Shown: positions 13,800 through 28,346, numbered from the stretch's first letter. The stretch: 64,000 nucleotides of DNA from Dryas octopetala (GCA_963921425.1 OY992836.1:9191825-9255824); one strand, 5' to 3'. Program-made: numbers and translations. The notes: generated by a model from the sequence alone, not told the origin.

Positions 13800-16700
13800 T
13801 ACATATTTAATTTTTTTTTTATCATATATGTGGCAATTTTGTAATACGTATATATATGGCAATTTTTCATAATATATGTCTTATATATTCATAAAATTAA
13901 TCATAGGGCATAGATACAAATACAAAGACACAAATAGCATTGATCATGAGAGTGTGTTTTAATTTCATACATGTAATGGGTTAGTGACTAGGGAGAATAT
14001 ATATGTTTTACGCTTACCCCTACGTACTTTATTAGATTATTAGAAAATCAATATGTTCGGAATTCTAGATTTGTGTATCAAATTTTAATCTCAAATGACG
14101 TGACATATGTTATATAGGGTTCACCTTCCTTATTTTTAGGGTTATTATTTTTCAATAACTTAAAACTGATGATGTGGAATCTCATTTGGGTACACAAATT
14201 TAGATTTTCAGTACTACTCTTAAAAATCAGCAAATTCCTCGTCAGTTATTAAAGTCATCCAACAATATATAATGCAAACATGTACGCGTAAAGAATTTGA
14301 TACTATTTATTGTCACGTTAATTAATTTGAAACTCTTTAGAAAATCAACATATGTACATAAGAGGACTGGGTGGCTGCATTTCGAGAAATTTTGTACCAA
14401 ATACACGGTGTGCCCTGTTTTTGTAGCGGGCTGCAATTTCATACTTGGACCATTGTAGTTTGAAAAACTAAAAGAAAAAAGGAAAACCTACATTATTTAT
14501 AGTTTGAATTTCTACTCTTCTCTATACTAGTAAGTTAGTAACATTAGTTGGACCATTTAATGATATTTTTTGGTGATATGACCATTTTATGATTTAGAGT
14601 TTAAAATTTAAGGTCTGGTGGAGAAAAAAATAAAGTAAAAGTAATCCTTCTTTGCTTGATGCATGTAATCAGTAAAAAGGAGCCTTTTCCATAATATCTA
14701 GTACGGACAGTTTAAGTAAGAGTTAAAACGATATGATGAAGAAAGAAAATAGGTGCATCTACCTATTTGATGGACCTTAAAAGGCACTGATCCATTTTAG
14801 GAAATTTTTTTTGCCATTTTTGCTATATCATTATCAATAGCTCAAACTTAGGAAATAAAACATTCATTATTAAGTTTCTTATCTATCTTTGGAATTTTTC
14901 TTTTTGTTCCGGAGACATGGGGTACCTTCTTATATGCATGCATATGGCTCATTGGTAGGTCCCACAAACATATGAAAGTGGGGTTGTTGAGAGTGATATC
15001 CTGCGTCAGGGAAGTAAAGTCTAGGGTGTAGGTTTTCTAGACTTTACTTCCCACCAATTAGACATGATATTATATATTGATAGACAACATGTAAGATATT
15101 GGGTCTTTCTAGTAATTACTAATTGATTTGATCCATATTTTAATAATTTAAACCATTTATTTTTTAAATTCACGTTACAAAACTCAGTCAAGTTAAAAAT
15201 CATATAATCATATTTTGGTGATTAAAATAAATAAATGAACATAATAATTTGTATAACACTTAAATATATATGATCATGATAATCAAATGATAAAATAATA
15301 AGATATTTAAGATTTAGCTGATTTTTCAAAAGACTGGCCCTTGGAGAGCACTTAAAAATGGAAATTTTAGATCATAAGACCATATATATTATAAAATTAG
15401 TCTCAACAATGCAATCCCTTTTTTCAAAAAAAAAAAAATAATAATAATAATATATCTTGGGAAGCTAGCATTGTAAATCGTCTATTAATCTAAGTTGTGT
15501 ATTAACGTAAATACAAGCTAGGCTTCTCTCATCTCTTTAAATTAGTACTTACTAAAATCACAAGAGGGAAGCTAAATATCTTAGAGACACCAACTTAATA
15601 AGTAGTTAAATTTTCATATGGGGATAATGCGATTTATGTGGGGCTAATTAAGCTGTAGTACTGAAGTGAAACCCTATTTCATAATTAGGGCTTTGGTTTT
15701 TTCTCCTTTTCCGGTGAGAAAGTGAGAAAGCTAGGTTGAGACGAGAGAGTGGGTAGTAAGGTGATGCGTAAGCTGGCCAAATAATTTCATCAAAAATGGA
15801 GTTACAGAGGACCCATGCATTCATTAATTTTTATACGTGAGTGACTAAAAATAATTAATCTTATGAGAGCCATGCAATGCAATCAGTGACGAAAATGATG
15901 GCCTAGCTTCTTTGCGTGCATGGAATGAGTTCCTCCAACCACCGATGACGTGCCACCTGTTCCCTGTTGTTGACTTCTAGCTACTTTTTCACCCCCTTCC
16001 TTCTTTTCTTCGTTCTTAATTTCTTTCCTTTTTTTTTTCTTTGCTACGTGCATACTTGGCCTGATTTGTGGTTAATTTAACACCGCTAAAAACCCTCTAC
16101 TGCCCTTCTGTTTTCTCTGTGTAATTTAATTACCATTAATCTCTTTATCGACTTCCAGATTTAACTATTTAAGAAGAAAAAAGTGGAAGAAATTGCTATA
16201 GTATATTTTTCTTCTGCTTATTTTGTATCCGGATTCGAAACCGACTATCTTGGATCCAAATTCTCTACCTATTGTTTTTGCATAATTTTAATTTTAGTCA
16301 TATACTATAAATTTAAAGGTTTGTGAGTAAGAAAAAAAAAATAGATTCATAATATTTTTTGGCTTTGTGGGGAGTCACATTCATAGATTCATAATTTTTG
16401 AATTTGTAATAAATAGTTAGAATTTAAAAAAGAAAAACAAGTATAATAGAGAAATTCCCTCTTGCTTAAATGCTTAATATATATTATTATCATATATACT
16501 TGCTTTGGTGATGAAAAAAAGTATAATAGAGAAATTCCTAATCTATATATCTTACATTAAGTAGCATTATTTAGGATAAAAAAGACCATAATTCTAGTTT
16601 TTTTTATGCACTAATGAGTTTTACCAACATGTTAGAGGGATTGCATTTTTTGATCATATATATATATATATATATTAAATGACATACCACATTATTTGGG

Positions 16701-17300
16701 GATTTATATTCTCTGCTTATCTTGTTTAAATTTTAATCTTGTAATATAAATTAAATGACCGCATTACTTTTTTTTACTTTTCTTGTTAATGTGCCAATTA
16801 AAACTTAAATTTGATAACTGAGCTAATAATTAGTAACAATACATTATTTACAACATAACATAGTCACCTAATCTGGTCTGAAAATGTCATCTCCTAACAT
16901 TGCTCGTTCCTCAAATTGGTCAGTCCTGTAAATTGGTCAATATAATGCACCTTATTTTTTGCACATGATCGATTGATCATGATAATCTTTTTCACCTTTT
17001 TTGCCAAATTTCCAGCATATGGATTTTCTTGGCTGTAGGGTTGTACCAAGGCAAGTATAATGTGTTGTCAATTTGAGGCGACGTGCACTCGCGATTATGT
17101 GTTGTTATTATGAATCACGATAATTGCAACTATTTGTTCGGTTTACATTCGATAATACGTGTGATCAAGATATATCTTAGTTACATACATAACTGATGTG
17201 TAGTCATATATATTTTCAGGTTTGAGGTCTCGGGGCCAAATCTTCCAAATGTCATAACTGATAAATTTATTAAAAAAAAAAATAGTGTAATAATTCAATG
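13800..17300. other. Intergenic; no supportable gene
   Basis: AT-rich. It contains the degenerate foldback element at 15095 and a short near-palindrome around 15012-15052 (AAGTAAAGTCTAG against CTAGACTTTACTT). Confidence 0.6.
15095..15420. mobile_element. Degenerate foldback element related to MITE family F1
   Basis: It contains AAACCATTTATTTTTTAAAT, a central AAATAAATGAAC and a right-hand GATTTAGCTGATTTTTC followed by TAGATCATAAGACC, in the order seen in F1 elements. The ends are not clear, so this is an old copy. Confidence 0.4.
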
Positions 17301-17306
17301 TGAATA

Positions 17307-17639
17307 AATCTAGACATCCATTCCAAAACTAATTCACAATGGAAGAAAAAGCCAAAATAATTATAAGCCACTAGTAAGGTCCTCACATCTTCAATATGAG
17401 ATTTCTCTCAACACGCCCCGCACGTGTGACGTCATTTAAGCCTAACACGTGAACAATTTATATTGGGTGACGTGAGAGCACGTGTGGCCGTTAGGCGCAT
17501 CACGTTGATAACCTACTCTGATACCATGAAGTAATCTAGACATCCATCCCAAAATTGATTGGCAATGAGAGGAGTAGTCCAAATCCTTATAAGCCACTAA
17601 AAAAGCCTTCATATTTTCAATATGAGATTTCACTGAACA
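17307..17639 (-). mobile_element. TRIM-like LTR relic with two LTRs
   Basis: Two ~106-bp direct repeats (17307-17413 and 17533-17639) flank ~119 bp of internal DNA. On the minus strand the internal part begins with TGGTATCAGAG, the classic initiator-Met tRNA primer-binding site, next to the right-hand LTR. There is no coding capacity, as is normal for TRIMs. LTR divergence suggests an old insertion. Confidence 0.75.
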
Positions 17640-18296
17640 CAATATACGTTATCTAAAATGTCAGATTATCTTTTTCTTGCTTACATGAAGAATTGAAGTT
17701 TTGAACCCACAAACTTTACGCTCTCATATATATAATTGTTGCTCATCGTCATCCATCTCATGTTACTTTAGCTAGAACTAAACATGATCATATAATTTGC
17801 GAGTGATCACCCTTTTCATTTAATTCTTTTTTTTTAAAATGTTTCATTGATAGGGTAAATATATAAAATTATATGTGTCCTCTTATCTTTTTCAAAATAA
17901 AATTAAACAGAACGAGGGAGGAAGCCACCGCATGCATGCGCGCACTTACACGTGATCATAATATTAATTGCAAGATTAATAATGGTGCTCATCAAGTTAT
18001 AACCTGCTCAAGTGACATTTTCCAGTTTGTCGTCGCCCACAACACCATGAAAGCAAAGCTTTGGTGAATTGAGCACACTACGAATATAAAATGTTGATCT
18101 TGAGGAGTGCACAGATTTTGGTGGCAACTCCAATATCAGAAACTGTTTTAGTCGCTATATATGTCTGCATGAGCGGGCCCTTCATTTACCACAAAATGCA
18201 AAACACATGTATGGCCCACTTACAATTATTAATCAAATTCAAGACACAATATAGTCAAAACCAAAATAATCATATATAATGTTAGAGTGAGCGAGT

Positions 18297-18302
18297 GACA
18301 GA

Positions 18303-18334
<32 letters not shown>

Positions 18335-18335
18335 A
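18297..18335 (+). repeat. (GA)n microsatellite in the MYB promoter
   Basis: A nearly pure GA run with one GACA interruption, about 230-270 nt upstream of the MYB start codon. GAGA-type tracts are frequent in plant core promoters; a role here is inference. Confidence 0.7.
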
Positions 18336-18465
18336 GGGTATATCTGTCATTTTAGTGAGGAAAAAGGCAAAGGGTGTGGTTGTTCTGCTAGCAAATGGGA
18401 GACTAGCACGTACGTCAGTCGCCTTCGATGTGATTGGAGGCAAGTAGGCAACACGAACATGGCTG

Positions 18466-18476
18466 TATATAAATAG
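18466..18476 (+). promoter_or_regulatory. Probable TATA box of the MYB gene
   Basis: TATATAAATAG lies 90 nt upstream of the MYB start codon, which fits a transcription start near 18500 and a 5' UTR of about 65 nt. A (GA)n run at about 18297-18335 lies further upstream, a common plant promoter companion. Confidence 0.6.
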
Positions 18477-18565
18477 AAAGCTGCTATTAATGGTTAGATT
18501 GGAGGGAGGCAGCTGAGCCAAAATCCAAATAATTATCTTCTTCATTATAAGCTTGGTAAAGAAAT

Positions 18566-19958
18566 ATGGGAAGGTCTCCTTGTTGTGATGAGAGTGGCCT
18601 CAAGAAAGGCCCTTGGACCCCTGAAGAAGATCAGAAGCTCATGAAATACATTCAAAAAAACGGCCATGGAAGTTGGAGAGCCCTTCCCAAACTTGCAGGT
18701 ATATATACCCACCTCTCTCTCTCTCTCTCTCACTCTCTCTCTCTCTCTAGCCCTCTCATCTCTCAAGTGGGTGATGGTTTTTTTCTTATAATTTGCAGGG
18801 TTAAACAGATGTGGCAAGAGTTGCAGGTTAAGATGGACAAACTACCTTAGGCCAGATATAAAGAGAGGGAAATTTTCTCAAGAAGAAGAACAAACAATTC
18901 TCAATCTTCATTCCATCCTTGGCAACAAGTAATTTCCACAATTGTTTGACAAATTAACTTAATTAATTAGCATAATTTTCTCTTAGTAAATATCTAGTAT
19001 GTCATGTCGTTAGACCATCAATTTGATTATGTGTCTAAATAATTAAGAGTCTACACGATGAATAATTAATTCAAATTTATAGTCTAATAACCCCAAATTA
19101 TTCCACAAGAGAAAATTATCTTGACAAAACTTGTTTTATATGTAAGTTGCTTGATGTAACTTACCTTTTTTTCTTTGGTTCTTTGCAAGATGGTCAGCAA
19201 TTGCAAGCCACCTACCCGGACGGACAGACAATGAAATAAAAAACTTCTGGAACACCCATCTGAAGAAAAAGCTGATTCAGATGGGTTTTGATCCGATGAC
19301 CCACCAGCCCCGAACCGACATCTTCTCAAGCTTGCCTCATCTTCTAGCTCTTGTCAATTTGAAGGAGCTAATTATGGACCATGGCAGCAGCAACAACAAC
19401 CCATCTTGGGATCATCAGGAACATGCTGCAGTGAGATTACAAGCAGAAGCTGTTCAAATGGCCAGGATTCAGTACCTGCAATATCTCCTCCAACCTCCTC
19501 CTGCAGCCAATAATCTCAATGACTTCACTGACATGGAGGCCATCAATCTTTTGAATTCACTCTGTGCTTCATCTCAGTTGGAGAACCCACAACAATATCT
19601 TGGAGCTGCTGTACAAGATTCAATCCCTTTCTCTCATTTACCTGACTTGCAAACAATACCCTCCTCCACCTACGTCCAAACATCACCAAACAAGGACATG
19701 GCTAATCAAGCTCCTCCAGATAATCATCATCAGTTCACAGTTCTGAGCCAAGGAGACATTATTGATTCTCCCACTAATCCATGGAGTAATCTCAATCCTT
19801 CATCTTCAAACATTACCACTCCAACCAGCAATAATAATAACAATATTATAGGTGGTGATGCTTGCAGTACTACTACTTCAAGCTATGGAGGTGGGGTATC
19901 TACTTCGGCTTGGTCTGACCTGCTTCTTGAGGACCCTTTTTTCAATGAGATTTCTTAG
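18566..19958 (+). CDS. R2R3-MYB transcription factor, MYB53/92/93-like (subgroup 24)
   Basis: Three exons: 18566-18698, 18799-18928 and 19190-19958, all with GT-AG borders. The 133-nt and 130-nt first exons are the usual R2R3-MYB pattern; the spliced CDS is 1032 nt (343 aa plus stop). The protein starts [21 protein letters not shown]2 (about residues 14-64) has W17, W37 and W57; R3 (about 67-116) has F70, W89 and W108. The R3 repeat lacks the bHLH-interaction signature. Just after it comes [20 protein letters not shown] followed by [10 protein letters not shown], the linker I know from Arabidopsis MYB53, MYB92 and MYB93, nuclear regulators connected with suberin deposition and lateral root development. 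The tail is Asn/Gln/Ser-rich and ends in an acidic-hydrophobic stretch ([11 protein letters not shown]), plausibly an activation domain. Intron 1 holds a (CT)n run. The family call is firm; the subgroup rests on remembered motifs, and the suberin role is inferred from that subgroup. Confidence 0.95.
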
Positions 19959-22931
19959 TTAGATATACACTTAAATTAGGTATATGTGTTCTAATTAAGT
20001 AAGTAAACGCTTGGATTTGCATGATCACCACTTTCATTATTATGTGTATTCTTAGCATATATATACGTACATGTTTTCAGGCAAGAATATATGTTTTAAG
20101 ATTTTCGTCTATATATTGGAGACACATAATATTAATTATTTAGCTAGCTACAGCAATATTATCATACATATATAATATATGTGGGTAGCCAGAAACCTAA
20201 CAAATATTCTTGCACATTGAAAAAACAGTACATTGACTATCTTGATCACCAATATAGAAACATTTCCATGTATAAACATTAGTATTATTATTACTATATA
20301 TCATTATCATCATCATCACCATCATATTTGTTATACCATCGATCGTTGTTATTATTATTATCATCATCTTTATTACTACCTAATATTTTGAAACCTGGAT
20401 GATACCCACAGCATGAGTCATTACATGCATATGCATGAAATATATAATAATTGATGGTTAAAGTTTTACAGTTTTGGCTAATATTATAGGTAATTCAAAT
20501 TTAAGGATTGTCAAGGTAACTAACTAAAAAATATTAATTAAATCCGATTTGAATGTGTAGCTTAAGTTATCCATAAATTTATAATTTTCTTTCGAGTATG
20601 TTAAGAGCAAGCTGCCATTGACCTAAAATTTCGACCTGCGCCCGCCAACCACTCATATAGCTAGGAATCTGCTCTAAGTGTCCTTCTTTTCAACACAAGT
20701 TCAGCAGAGAGAGGGAAGAAATACTCAGAGAGAAAGTTGACCAAGGTGTTGGTCAAGAGAGTGACGAAATGGGACTCTCAATGACATGAGAGGGACCCAA
20801 TCCAAGTAGTTCGGACTTCGGGGGCACAAAAGAGTTTTCAGAATACCCAATGATATTCGACATATTGGTACCACAACTCCAAGTTTTAGTTAGCTAGCTT
20901 ACCCAGGACTGCATGAGTTTGTATATTAGTGGAGAAATGTGGAGCCCTCCATAGTGGTTTGGAGAGAAATTTTGAAAGTTGACTTTTTTTTCACTCATTA
21001 AAGATTTTTGAACCCAAAGAGCCTTAAAAAACAAGAAAGTGGGGTTCCAAACCCAACACGAAAAATGTTATCTTCAAATCAAAGACATGACAAACACCCT
21101 TCAAATTTATAGAAAGAAAATCAAATTAAGCTGATTGAGATACATATGCTCGGAACAACCGAATCCAATACTCAACTCCTCCACATGTGATGAGACAATC
21201 GAAGCATCTGCATTAATTGAACGATGAGTCTGAATGATCAAACTTGGCATTTTCCTTAATTCTCAACTAGAGTCTCCTTGATCTCGATGTTAAATTATTC
21301 CCCTAATGGCCAAAACACAAGCCACGTCATTGTCTCTTGAGGTTTCCTCCTTCAATTCTTCAAAAGTAAGCATGGATTGATGTCACTTCAAAAGTAAATC
21401 AACTTATGTAGTACACTTGACACTAAGTGTCATAGCTCTCAGACAAATTAAGAACTAATGAAAACTAACTTAAAGCCTTAATAATCTTCTTCACTTAAGG
21501 TCACTATGATGCCTCGACTCATAGTGAACCTATACAACCACTTCCTAAAGTTGGTCTGGTTTGTAAGAAACTTGAGCTCTAAATTAAAGCTTTTCAAACT
21601 TTTTACACAAAAAATATCCTTATGTGCTCTTGCGCAAGTCCAAATACTTGGATACTGAATTTAACGCCCCACATGATATTTTGAGTCGCAAATTTTTCCA
21701 ATAAAATGCCCTGGATTCGATCCCCATTCTCAGAAGAACAGAGCCCTTGGGCAAGCTGTTATGTTTTTTCCCCCTTGCTGTCTCGTTTTTTTGTTTTGTG
21801 TTGTGTTGTGACTGTAATTGTAATTGTGCTTTGTTTGGGCTGGCATATCTTTGTAATTTTAGATTCCCTTTCTTGGTGTTGGGCTTTATATATCAATATA
21901 TTGCCTTCACCAAACAACAGAGAGAGGCACCACCATATATCATAATTGATGTGGCATATAACATGGCAATTTCTTACTTGTTGCAAATTAATGAGGTCCA
22001 CATGCAATAAACCCATAATTAATGAATAAATGAAAATTTTTCACATCGGTTGGAATTTATAAGTTAGAATAAATAGAAAATTAAGATTAAATACCAAATA
22101 TGAATAGTTTTTCAGCAAAACAGTACAACACTAATTTTTTTTTTAATTTAAGTACTAACCTAGAGCAAGACATTTTGGATTAAATCACAAATTGATTTGT
22201 TATACAGTTGTTACTGTTTCACATTCATAAAAATTAAAATTTATAAGGGTTTAATGTTTTTTATTTAGGTTTGGGGGATGAAATCCTATATATAACTCAG
22301 AGACTAAACATTAAAGTTTAAACCTTGCAAATATTAAAAAAATAACAAATTAATAAAAAAGTTATAACTGTTAGACAGTCACAGCTCGGTATAACCATGT
22401 ATTTTAAAGTTGGTATATAAACTAAAATTTAATATATAAAGTAAAATAACATAAACATTTTGATAGTTAAAATTAAAAAATATTGTATTTTGATACTAAA
22501 GTCAAAAAAACCTTAGAATAAAAGGTATGTAGTTTTTTACTACCGCTGATTTGTTCAGCTTCTATATTCCAAATTTATTAAAAATCTTATATATAGTCAA
22601 AATTCTTAGTTTTTTAATTTTCATAGAAAATCGTGCAATTGAAATGCATTTTCGCTTGAAAAGGCTGCATATGTATGATGTATCCCCCTCGAGGAGAACA
22701 CGGAAGTCAATACTCCTAGAGTTTGTTAAGAACTTAAGGGGTTGGTTACTAATTAATGGGTTTTTTCTTTCGGCCATGGCGACTAAATGGGTTTGGATCA
22801 AGTTGAGACTACTATACGTACTCCTCCTTCCCATCAGAGTTAGGTTTGAGAAAGATTTTTTATTGACTTAATCTACACTTAATTAATTATTCTTGTTTCT
22901 CCATACCTTCCTAAATAAATTCAAAAATATA
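19959..22931. other. MYB 3' flank and intergenic DNA
   Basis: The MYB 3' UTR probably ends within the first few hundred bases. ATT/ATC trinucleotide runs lie at 20281-20380. From 20600 on there is unassigned DNA, with a possible retroposon tail near 21830-21920. Confidence 0.5.
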
Positions 22932-23338
22932 TAAGGCCAAATTTCATTTTCAGCCCACATAGTTTGGACCAAGTTCTGCTTTGGTTCGTATAATTTTAAT
23001 TGTGTCAATTTTATCCCTATATTTTCTTAATTGTTACAATTTCGAGGATACATGTGCCTAATTTCATCAATTTGATCGATCAACAAAAATAGTGTGACCT
23101 ATACGATTTGGAGTATTTTCAATAGTGACAATCAAGCTAAATCACCCAAAAGCCTAAAGTACTCTCACATGTGTGCTTCACATGTTATTTCGTTGAACAA
23201 AATTGACAAATTTATGCATGTGTCCTCAAATTGTAATCATTAGGAAACTAAAAGGACAAAAGTGAAACAATTAAAACTATAAGAAATAAAGTGAAACTTG
23301 GTCCAAATTACAAGGATCAAAAACATAATTTGGCCTTA
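22932..23338. mobile_element. Foldback MITE (about 407 bp)
   Basis: TAAGGCCAAATT at the left is mirrored by AATTTGGCCTTA at the right. The inner arms (TTTGGACCAAGTTCTGCTTT against AAAGTGAAACTTGGTCCAAA) also pair. No coding capacity is present. Confidence 0.75.
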
Positions 23339-24841
23339 AATTAATACTTAGTTTTTTATTTATAGATTTTATTTATAGTCATTTCTCGCTACAATAAATT
23401 GACACATGTTGAACATTTCGTCTTAATGACCAATTTCTTTATATAAAGTCAGCACATGTCAATTTGTGATTGGCATCAATGGGATGTATGGAGCGTAAAA
23501 AGCCAAACATTGTTTTAGATGAATCATGGAGTAGGGGTATAGTGATAATTAGCAAATATGAGTCACCATAATTTTCTTCCAACTGAGATGAATTTCCAAT
23601 TACAGAGATATATAAATTGGTTTTGGATAATCCTTTGAAACTTGAAAAAGGAGCTAGGCAGCAGTTTTTTCATGTATGTTCGTTACTACAACGCCAAACT
23701 AAAGTTCTATGACAGAATTTAGTCTTACTGTATCATTGTCTTAGAAGGCAGAGATACTCGATCATAGATATTTAAAAATTAATAATAATAAGAACTAGAT
23801 TTGATTGTAAATATAATTATCACAGTATGAAAAAAAGAGGTTAATTAGTCTCCGTCTAAATAATGCATTTGATATAATTTAACTGTTGGACTGAAATTAA
23901 TTAATTTAACTGTACATTACCAATTAGTACAGATATATTTGTACATTACTTAATTAATAATTTTTTCAATAGTAATAATAATGACAATCATTAACGATAA
24001 TCATCATCATGAATTCATGATCCATGATCCATCTGTTTAGGTGAGGATATATAATTTGAATTAAAGATATCCGTGTAATAATGATATTTAAATTCTGATG
24101 TAAAGGAAGGTCAGGTAGAACCCTTTTATGGTCTTTGGTGGACTTTGTTACTTTCTTAACAAGGGTTTGACTCATGTACCTTCACGTTAACTGATCCATT
24201 AACGTATATCACTAATTATTAATCAAATCAAGCCATTTCTCCACAAGTACAAGATTATTGGATGGCGTACGTGTCGGCAGAATCAAAATCATATCCTATG
24301 GCGCTGAGTTGTAGTTGATATTGTAGGTCTATAGTTGAGTTGAGTAAGCTAAATTTCGAGCTGTTGTGGAAAAAAAGGTGGAATCCATGCATTTAAGTCA
24401 AGAAGGTTATGCTTGTCAAAAGCAACATCTGAAATCCTGTATTAATTAATTACACATAATATATATTCGAAGGTGTACGTGGTACTTTAAGAACAGGGAA
24501 ACAAAAGCTTACCACCTAATCCTACAACTTGGATGATGACTAAAGTTCTCTTTTTTCTAGCTATAACACCAAGTTTTCTTTATTATAATATATATGGCAT
24601 TTTTTACACTGATACTTAAAATATTTAAAGGAAACATAATCTAAGTACACTACATGCAACATGGATAGAACGCGGCAATTATATTCTCCAGGTACGTTGG
24701 TTCCTATTAGTATTGACCTATTCAACATTGGTTGATCGATACCGTTTTTGAATAAGATAATATAATTCAGAAAATTGCTAATAAAACGCTATACGCATTT
24801 AAAAATACAACATAGTAACAAATTATATATATATCTATATA

Positions 24842-25176
24842 TGCAAGTAGCTTATAATAAGGGATCCCTCATTTAGTGTTAAATGAGGGATTCCCTTGTG
24901 GGGCCCACACGAGTCGTTGTGTGTCGATCTGAACTGTTCATTTTTTACATCTCCATTGATAAATCATCCTTACAAAAAATCAGCCAAATCGGACACCGTT
25001 TACAAGTTCGTCTATTTGTTTGATCAAAATTGGATATCTTAACGGTTTCCGATTTGGCTGATTTTTGCAGGGATAATCTATCAATAGAGATGTAAAAAAT
25101 GAACGGCTCGGATCGACACAAAACGACTCGTGTGGGTTCCACAGGGCCGGGGATCCCTTATTGGAAGCTACATGTA
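24842..25176. mobile_element. Foldback MITE related to family F2
   Basis: Inverted ends centre on AATAAGGGATCCC (24857-24869 and 25150-25162), with GTAGCTT outside them. The inner segment carries GGGCCCACACGAGTCGTTG, TGTCGATCTGAAC, TTTTTACATCTCCATTGAT and CAGCCAAATCGGA, all shared with F2. It has different ends but the same core as F2. Confidence 0.8.
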
Positions 25177-26168
25177 TGTATATATATATAGTCGAAGCCG
25201 TTCAAGTGCAAACATGTGCACATTCGTACTTAATACCGAGCGCTCGGTAATGCCACTGAGAGCTCGGTGAAATTTTTTTCAAACCAACAATCGTTTCTTG
25301 TAGCGCTTGGTGCGTGCTTCCTCCGTCCGTTTTTAAGGGTTTAGGCCGAGGGGTTCATCCCATATCCTCCTATGGTGTAAAATGATCTTTGTGGACGCGT
25401 TATGTTAAGGTTTAACTCTGTGATTTTGGACGGAGCATTACTTATTGAGACATAAGATTATGCTTATGAAGACAAATATAGTATATATCTTATTAGTAGT
25501 TTTTGAAAAATTTAAACTTATGAAGAATGTCCACTGCACATTTATTATACATACTAATATGAAAATCTTTAACGATTATGAAATTTCTGGAGTAAGTTAA
25601 TTTCCAGAAGCAACTCCTAAAAGATATAAAATATCTTGGGATATATATATGTATTGCTTGAAGCAAACTTCTGAGAAGTACAGATTTGGAGATACTTTCA
25701 ATTTTTGAGAGAGAGAGTAGAGTTGTAGGGGAAAGGGGAGCCAACTAAGGAGGAAGAGTTCGGCAGGAGATGAAATTGTAGAATAAGATAAAAATGGGTT
25801 AAAAATGTGTAGGGTATAGAGAGGAAATTGTAGAATAAGATTAAGGCACTGTTTTTGTTGGCATTACTCAAACATCAACATGAATACAAAATACAAATGG
25901 ATCATATTATGCGCATGTCGTCTATTGATAATCTTGCAAATTGAATCCATGGGCTGAACTAATGGGTTGGCCCAATGGCGAATTAGATAAATGCTAGTAC
26001 AATAGGCCGAACCACCGAGTTAAACAAAAGCCCAATGGATCGATGGACTGAAAGCTTAACATCTCTCCTGCCCCAAGGGTATATAATGGGTCCTTATAAT
26101 GGTTGTCATGATTTGCCAATCCCAAGATATATTATTAAAATAGTAGGGGCACTGAGGACATAGGCATG

Positions 26169-26211
26169 AATATTTGGAATCATTTTTTTGGGCCAAATAT
26201 TTGGAATCATT
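26169..26211. mobile_element. Micro-insertion with target duplication (11 nt)
   Basis: AATATTTGGAATCATT occurs at 26169-26184 and 26196-26211, separated by TTTTTGGGCCA. This is read as an extremely truncated retroposon tail on the minus strand. Confidence 0.6.
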
Positions 26212-28301
26212 GAATACAAAGCCAAACGCATAAAGAATTTGATGCCATGAAGAAAAGTTATAGTAAGTAATACAAACCTGTGGTAGTACACGACTTTGAA
26301 TTGGTCTCTTGATACGTTGGACTCTTGGGGATGAGTTGAACCTAGGTAATGTGCATGAGAATTTTATTGTGGTCCACGTATAAGAATATGAAGTCCAACA
26401 GTGGATAAGAGTTAGTAAATGAAATCTAATCTAAATCTAGTGAGATTTACTTCATATAGGGAGTTAAGTCTAAATAAAAGATTATGCAAAATAATACACT
26501 TCTCAAAAAATTAAATAACTTGCTCCTACTTTGAGTTTTTGCATATTGTAATTATTGCTTAGTTATAAATATAAGTATTACTGCCGCTCATTTACTAATA
26601 TACTCAACCGTTGAGTAATTACAGGTAACTATTTTACATATTCTTATCCTGAAAAAAAGTCATGGCTTAGATATGGATGACCGCGAATCAAATAGAGATT
26701 TTCGTTCTTTGGGTGCTTGCGGGCGTGTCATTAATTATTCTTGGCCGAGATACCGTAATAGAAAAGATTAATAAAAATATGAAATTACGCCGAAAAAAAT
26801 CTAACTTCTAACAAAACAAATTGTGCAACAAGTAAAGAAACGAAAAATCAAGAGCGATGACAATTGATTGAGAACTGAACAAAATACTATAATTATTGTG
26901 AAATCGATACTAAGAAAGTTGTTCTTAGCAGAGCTACAAAATAAGAGAAATTGACTAAGAAAAATCCTAAGAACTAAGAAAATTGTTTATTTGAAGAACT
27001 TGAAGAATCTGGTTGCAAGAGTTGCTTAATTGATTGATTTGTTGATTGTTGTGTTAAGATTGTGTAGAGATTTTTTTTTCTTCTTTAAGAGATGTATTTA
27101 TAAGAGTGTCATAACCTAGCGTTGAGTAGTCCTTGTGTGAGTAGAAATCGGTTTCCTTAGCCGTCAAGTCTTCGAAATCCTTTCTTTATTGCACAGTCTC
27201 TCTTGATTTTCCTTTACGCCCAAGTAAACTGCATAATTAATATTCAATAAAATTCATAGAATAACTATGATAATTTTCTGCCATTTTCAACCAATCCATT
27301 CGACGACAGGTGTCAAATTTATGTGTAAACGCATATGATATTTAATGACAGTGAATTTTTGCGTGTAATTACCATGTGGTTGGAACCAGGAAGAGTATGC
27401 CAAGAAATTAAGTATAGTATAGGCGTATAGCTTAAAATTTGTAGCCATATCTTTCTCTAAAGAGATAGATGTCCCTATTTCAAATCTATCTCTCCAAATA
27501 TTGCAACTAGTAAAAGGAAATGCATACGTACTGGGAAAAATGCTTGAAAGTTTTATAGTGTGCATGATTTCATTTCATCTCATCTAATTTGTTTCATGTG
27601 CTTCTTGCTCTCTATTATTGGTTTAAAATATCATGTAGTTTATTGTCCTTATCATCATTTAATTAATAAGAAATAAAACATTCTTTAAGAAAAATAATGT
27701 AGGTTTGAAGCTGGCCAACCTGCAGCATTTTCTAAGGTCGGATTGAAAGTGTTAGAACAATTTTAATGCTATTTTTATACTATTTCAAGATTGAAACAGA
27801 CCAATAATTTTTAGAGATGGTTTGAAATTGTCAAAAAATTTCAATATTATTCTGTTTTTCGTTGAAGAAAAAAACCTAAATGCTTGGCCCATCTAAAATT
27901 AGTCAAGTTATTACGTTTTTCGGCGATTGGCTCCATTTATCATGGAATTTTTGTTTTGGACATAAGGACCCTTGTTATTAGATAGTTTAATCATTGCACC
28001 TGCAACAACATTACAAAAGCGGTCGTTGAATGCTCGAAAAAAAAAAAAATTTAAAAACCAATATTTTTTTAATAGTTAGATTGGACAATACAATACAATT
28101 CACTTAGAATAGAAATTATAATTGAAAGCTTGGCATGACTCGAAAGCACTTAGAAATTACAATTGAAAGCTTGGCATGGCTGGAATGGTTTCCAATTGGT
28201 CAAAACAAAGAAAGCTTGGCAATTGGCATGGCTAATAAGCCCTCCACCGGATGCAATGCAAATCTCCCATATTAAATTGAACCACTTTCTACTGCTTTCA
28301 C

Positions 28302-28346
28302 TTTTCAGGGCTTTTTTTTTTTTGTTGGGATAATTTTCAGGGCTTT
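28302..28346. mobile_element. Micro-insertion with target duplication (19 nt)
   Basis: TTTTCAGGGCTTT occurs at 28302-28314 and 28334-28346. The insert is a T run followed by GTTGGGATAA. Confidence 0.55.

Noticed and set aside
21660-21930. Possible SINE or LINE tail (GGATTCGATCCCC and TTGCCTTCACCAAACAACA)
   Set aside because: A box-B-like motif and a tail-like end are present, but no A box, clear poly(A) or target duplication was found.
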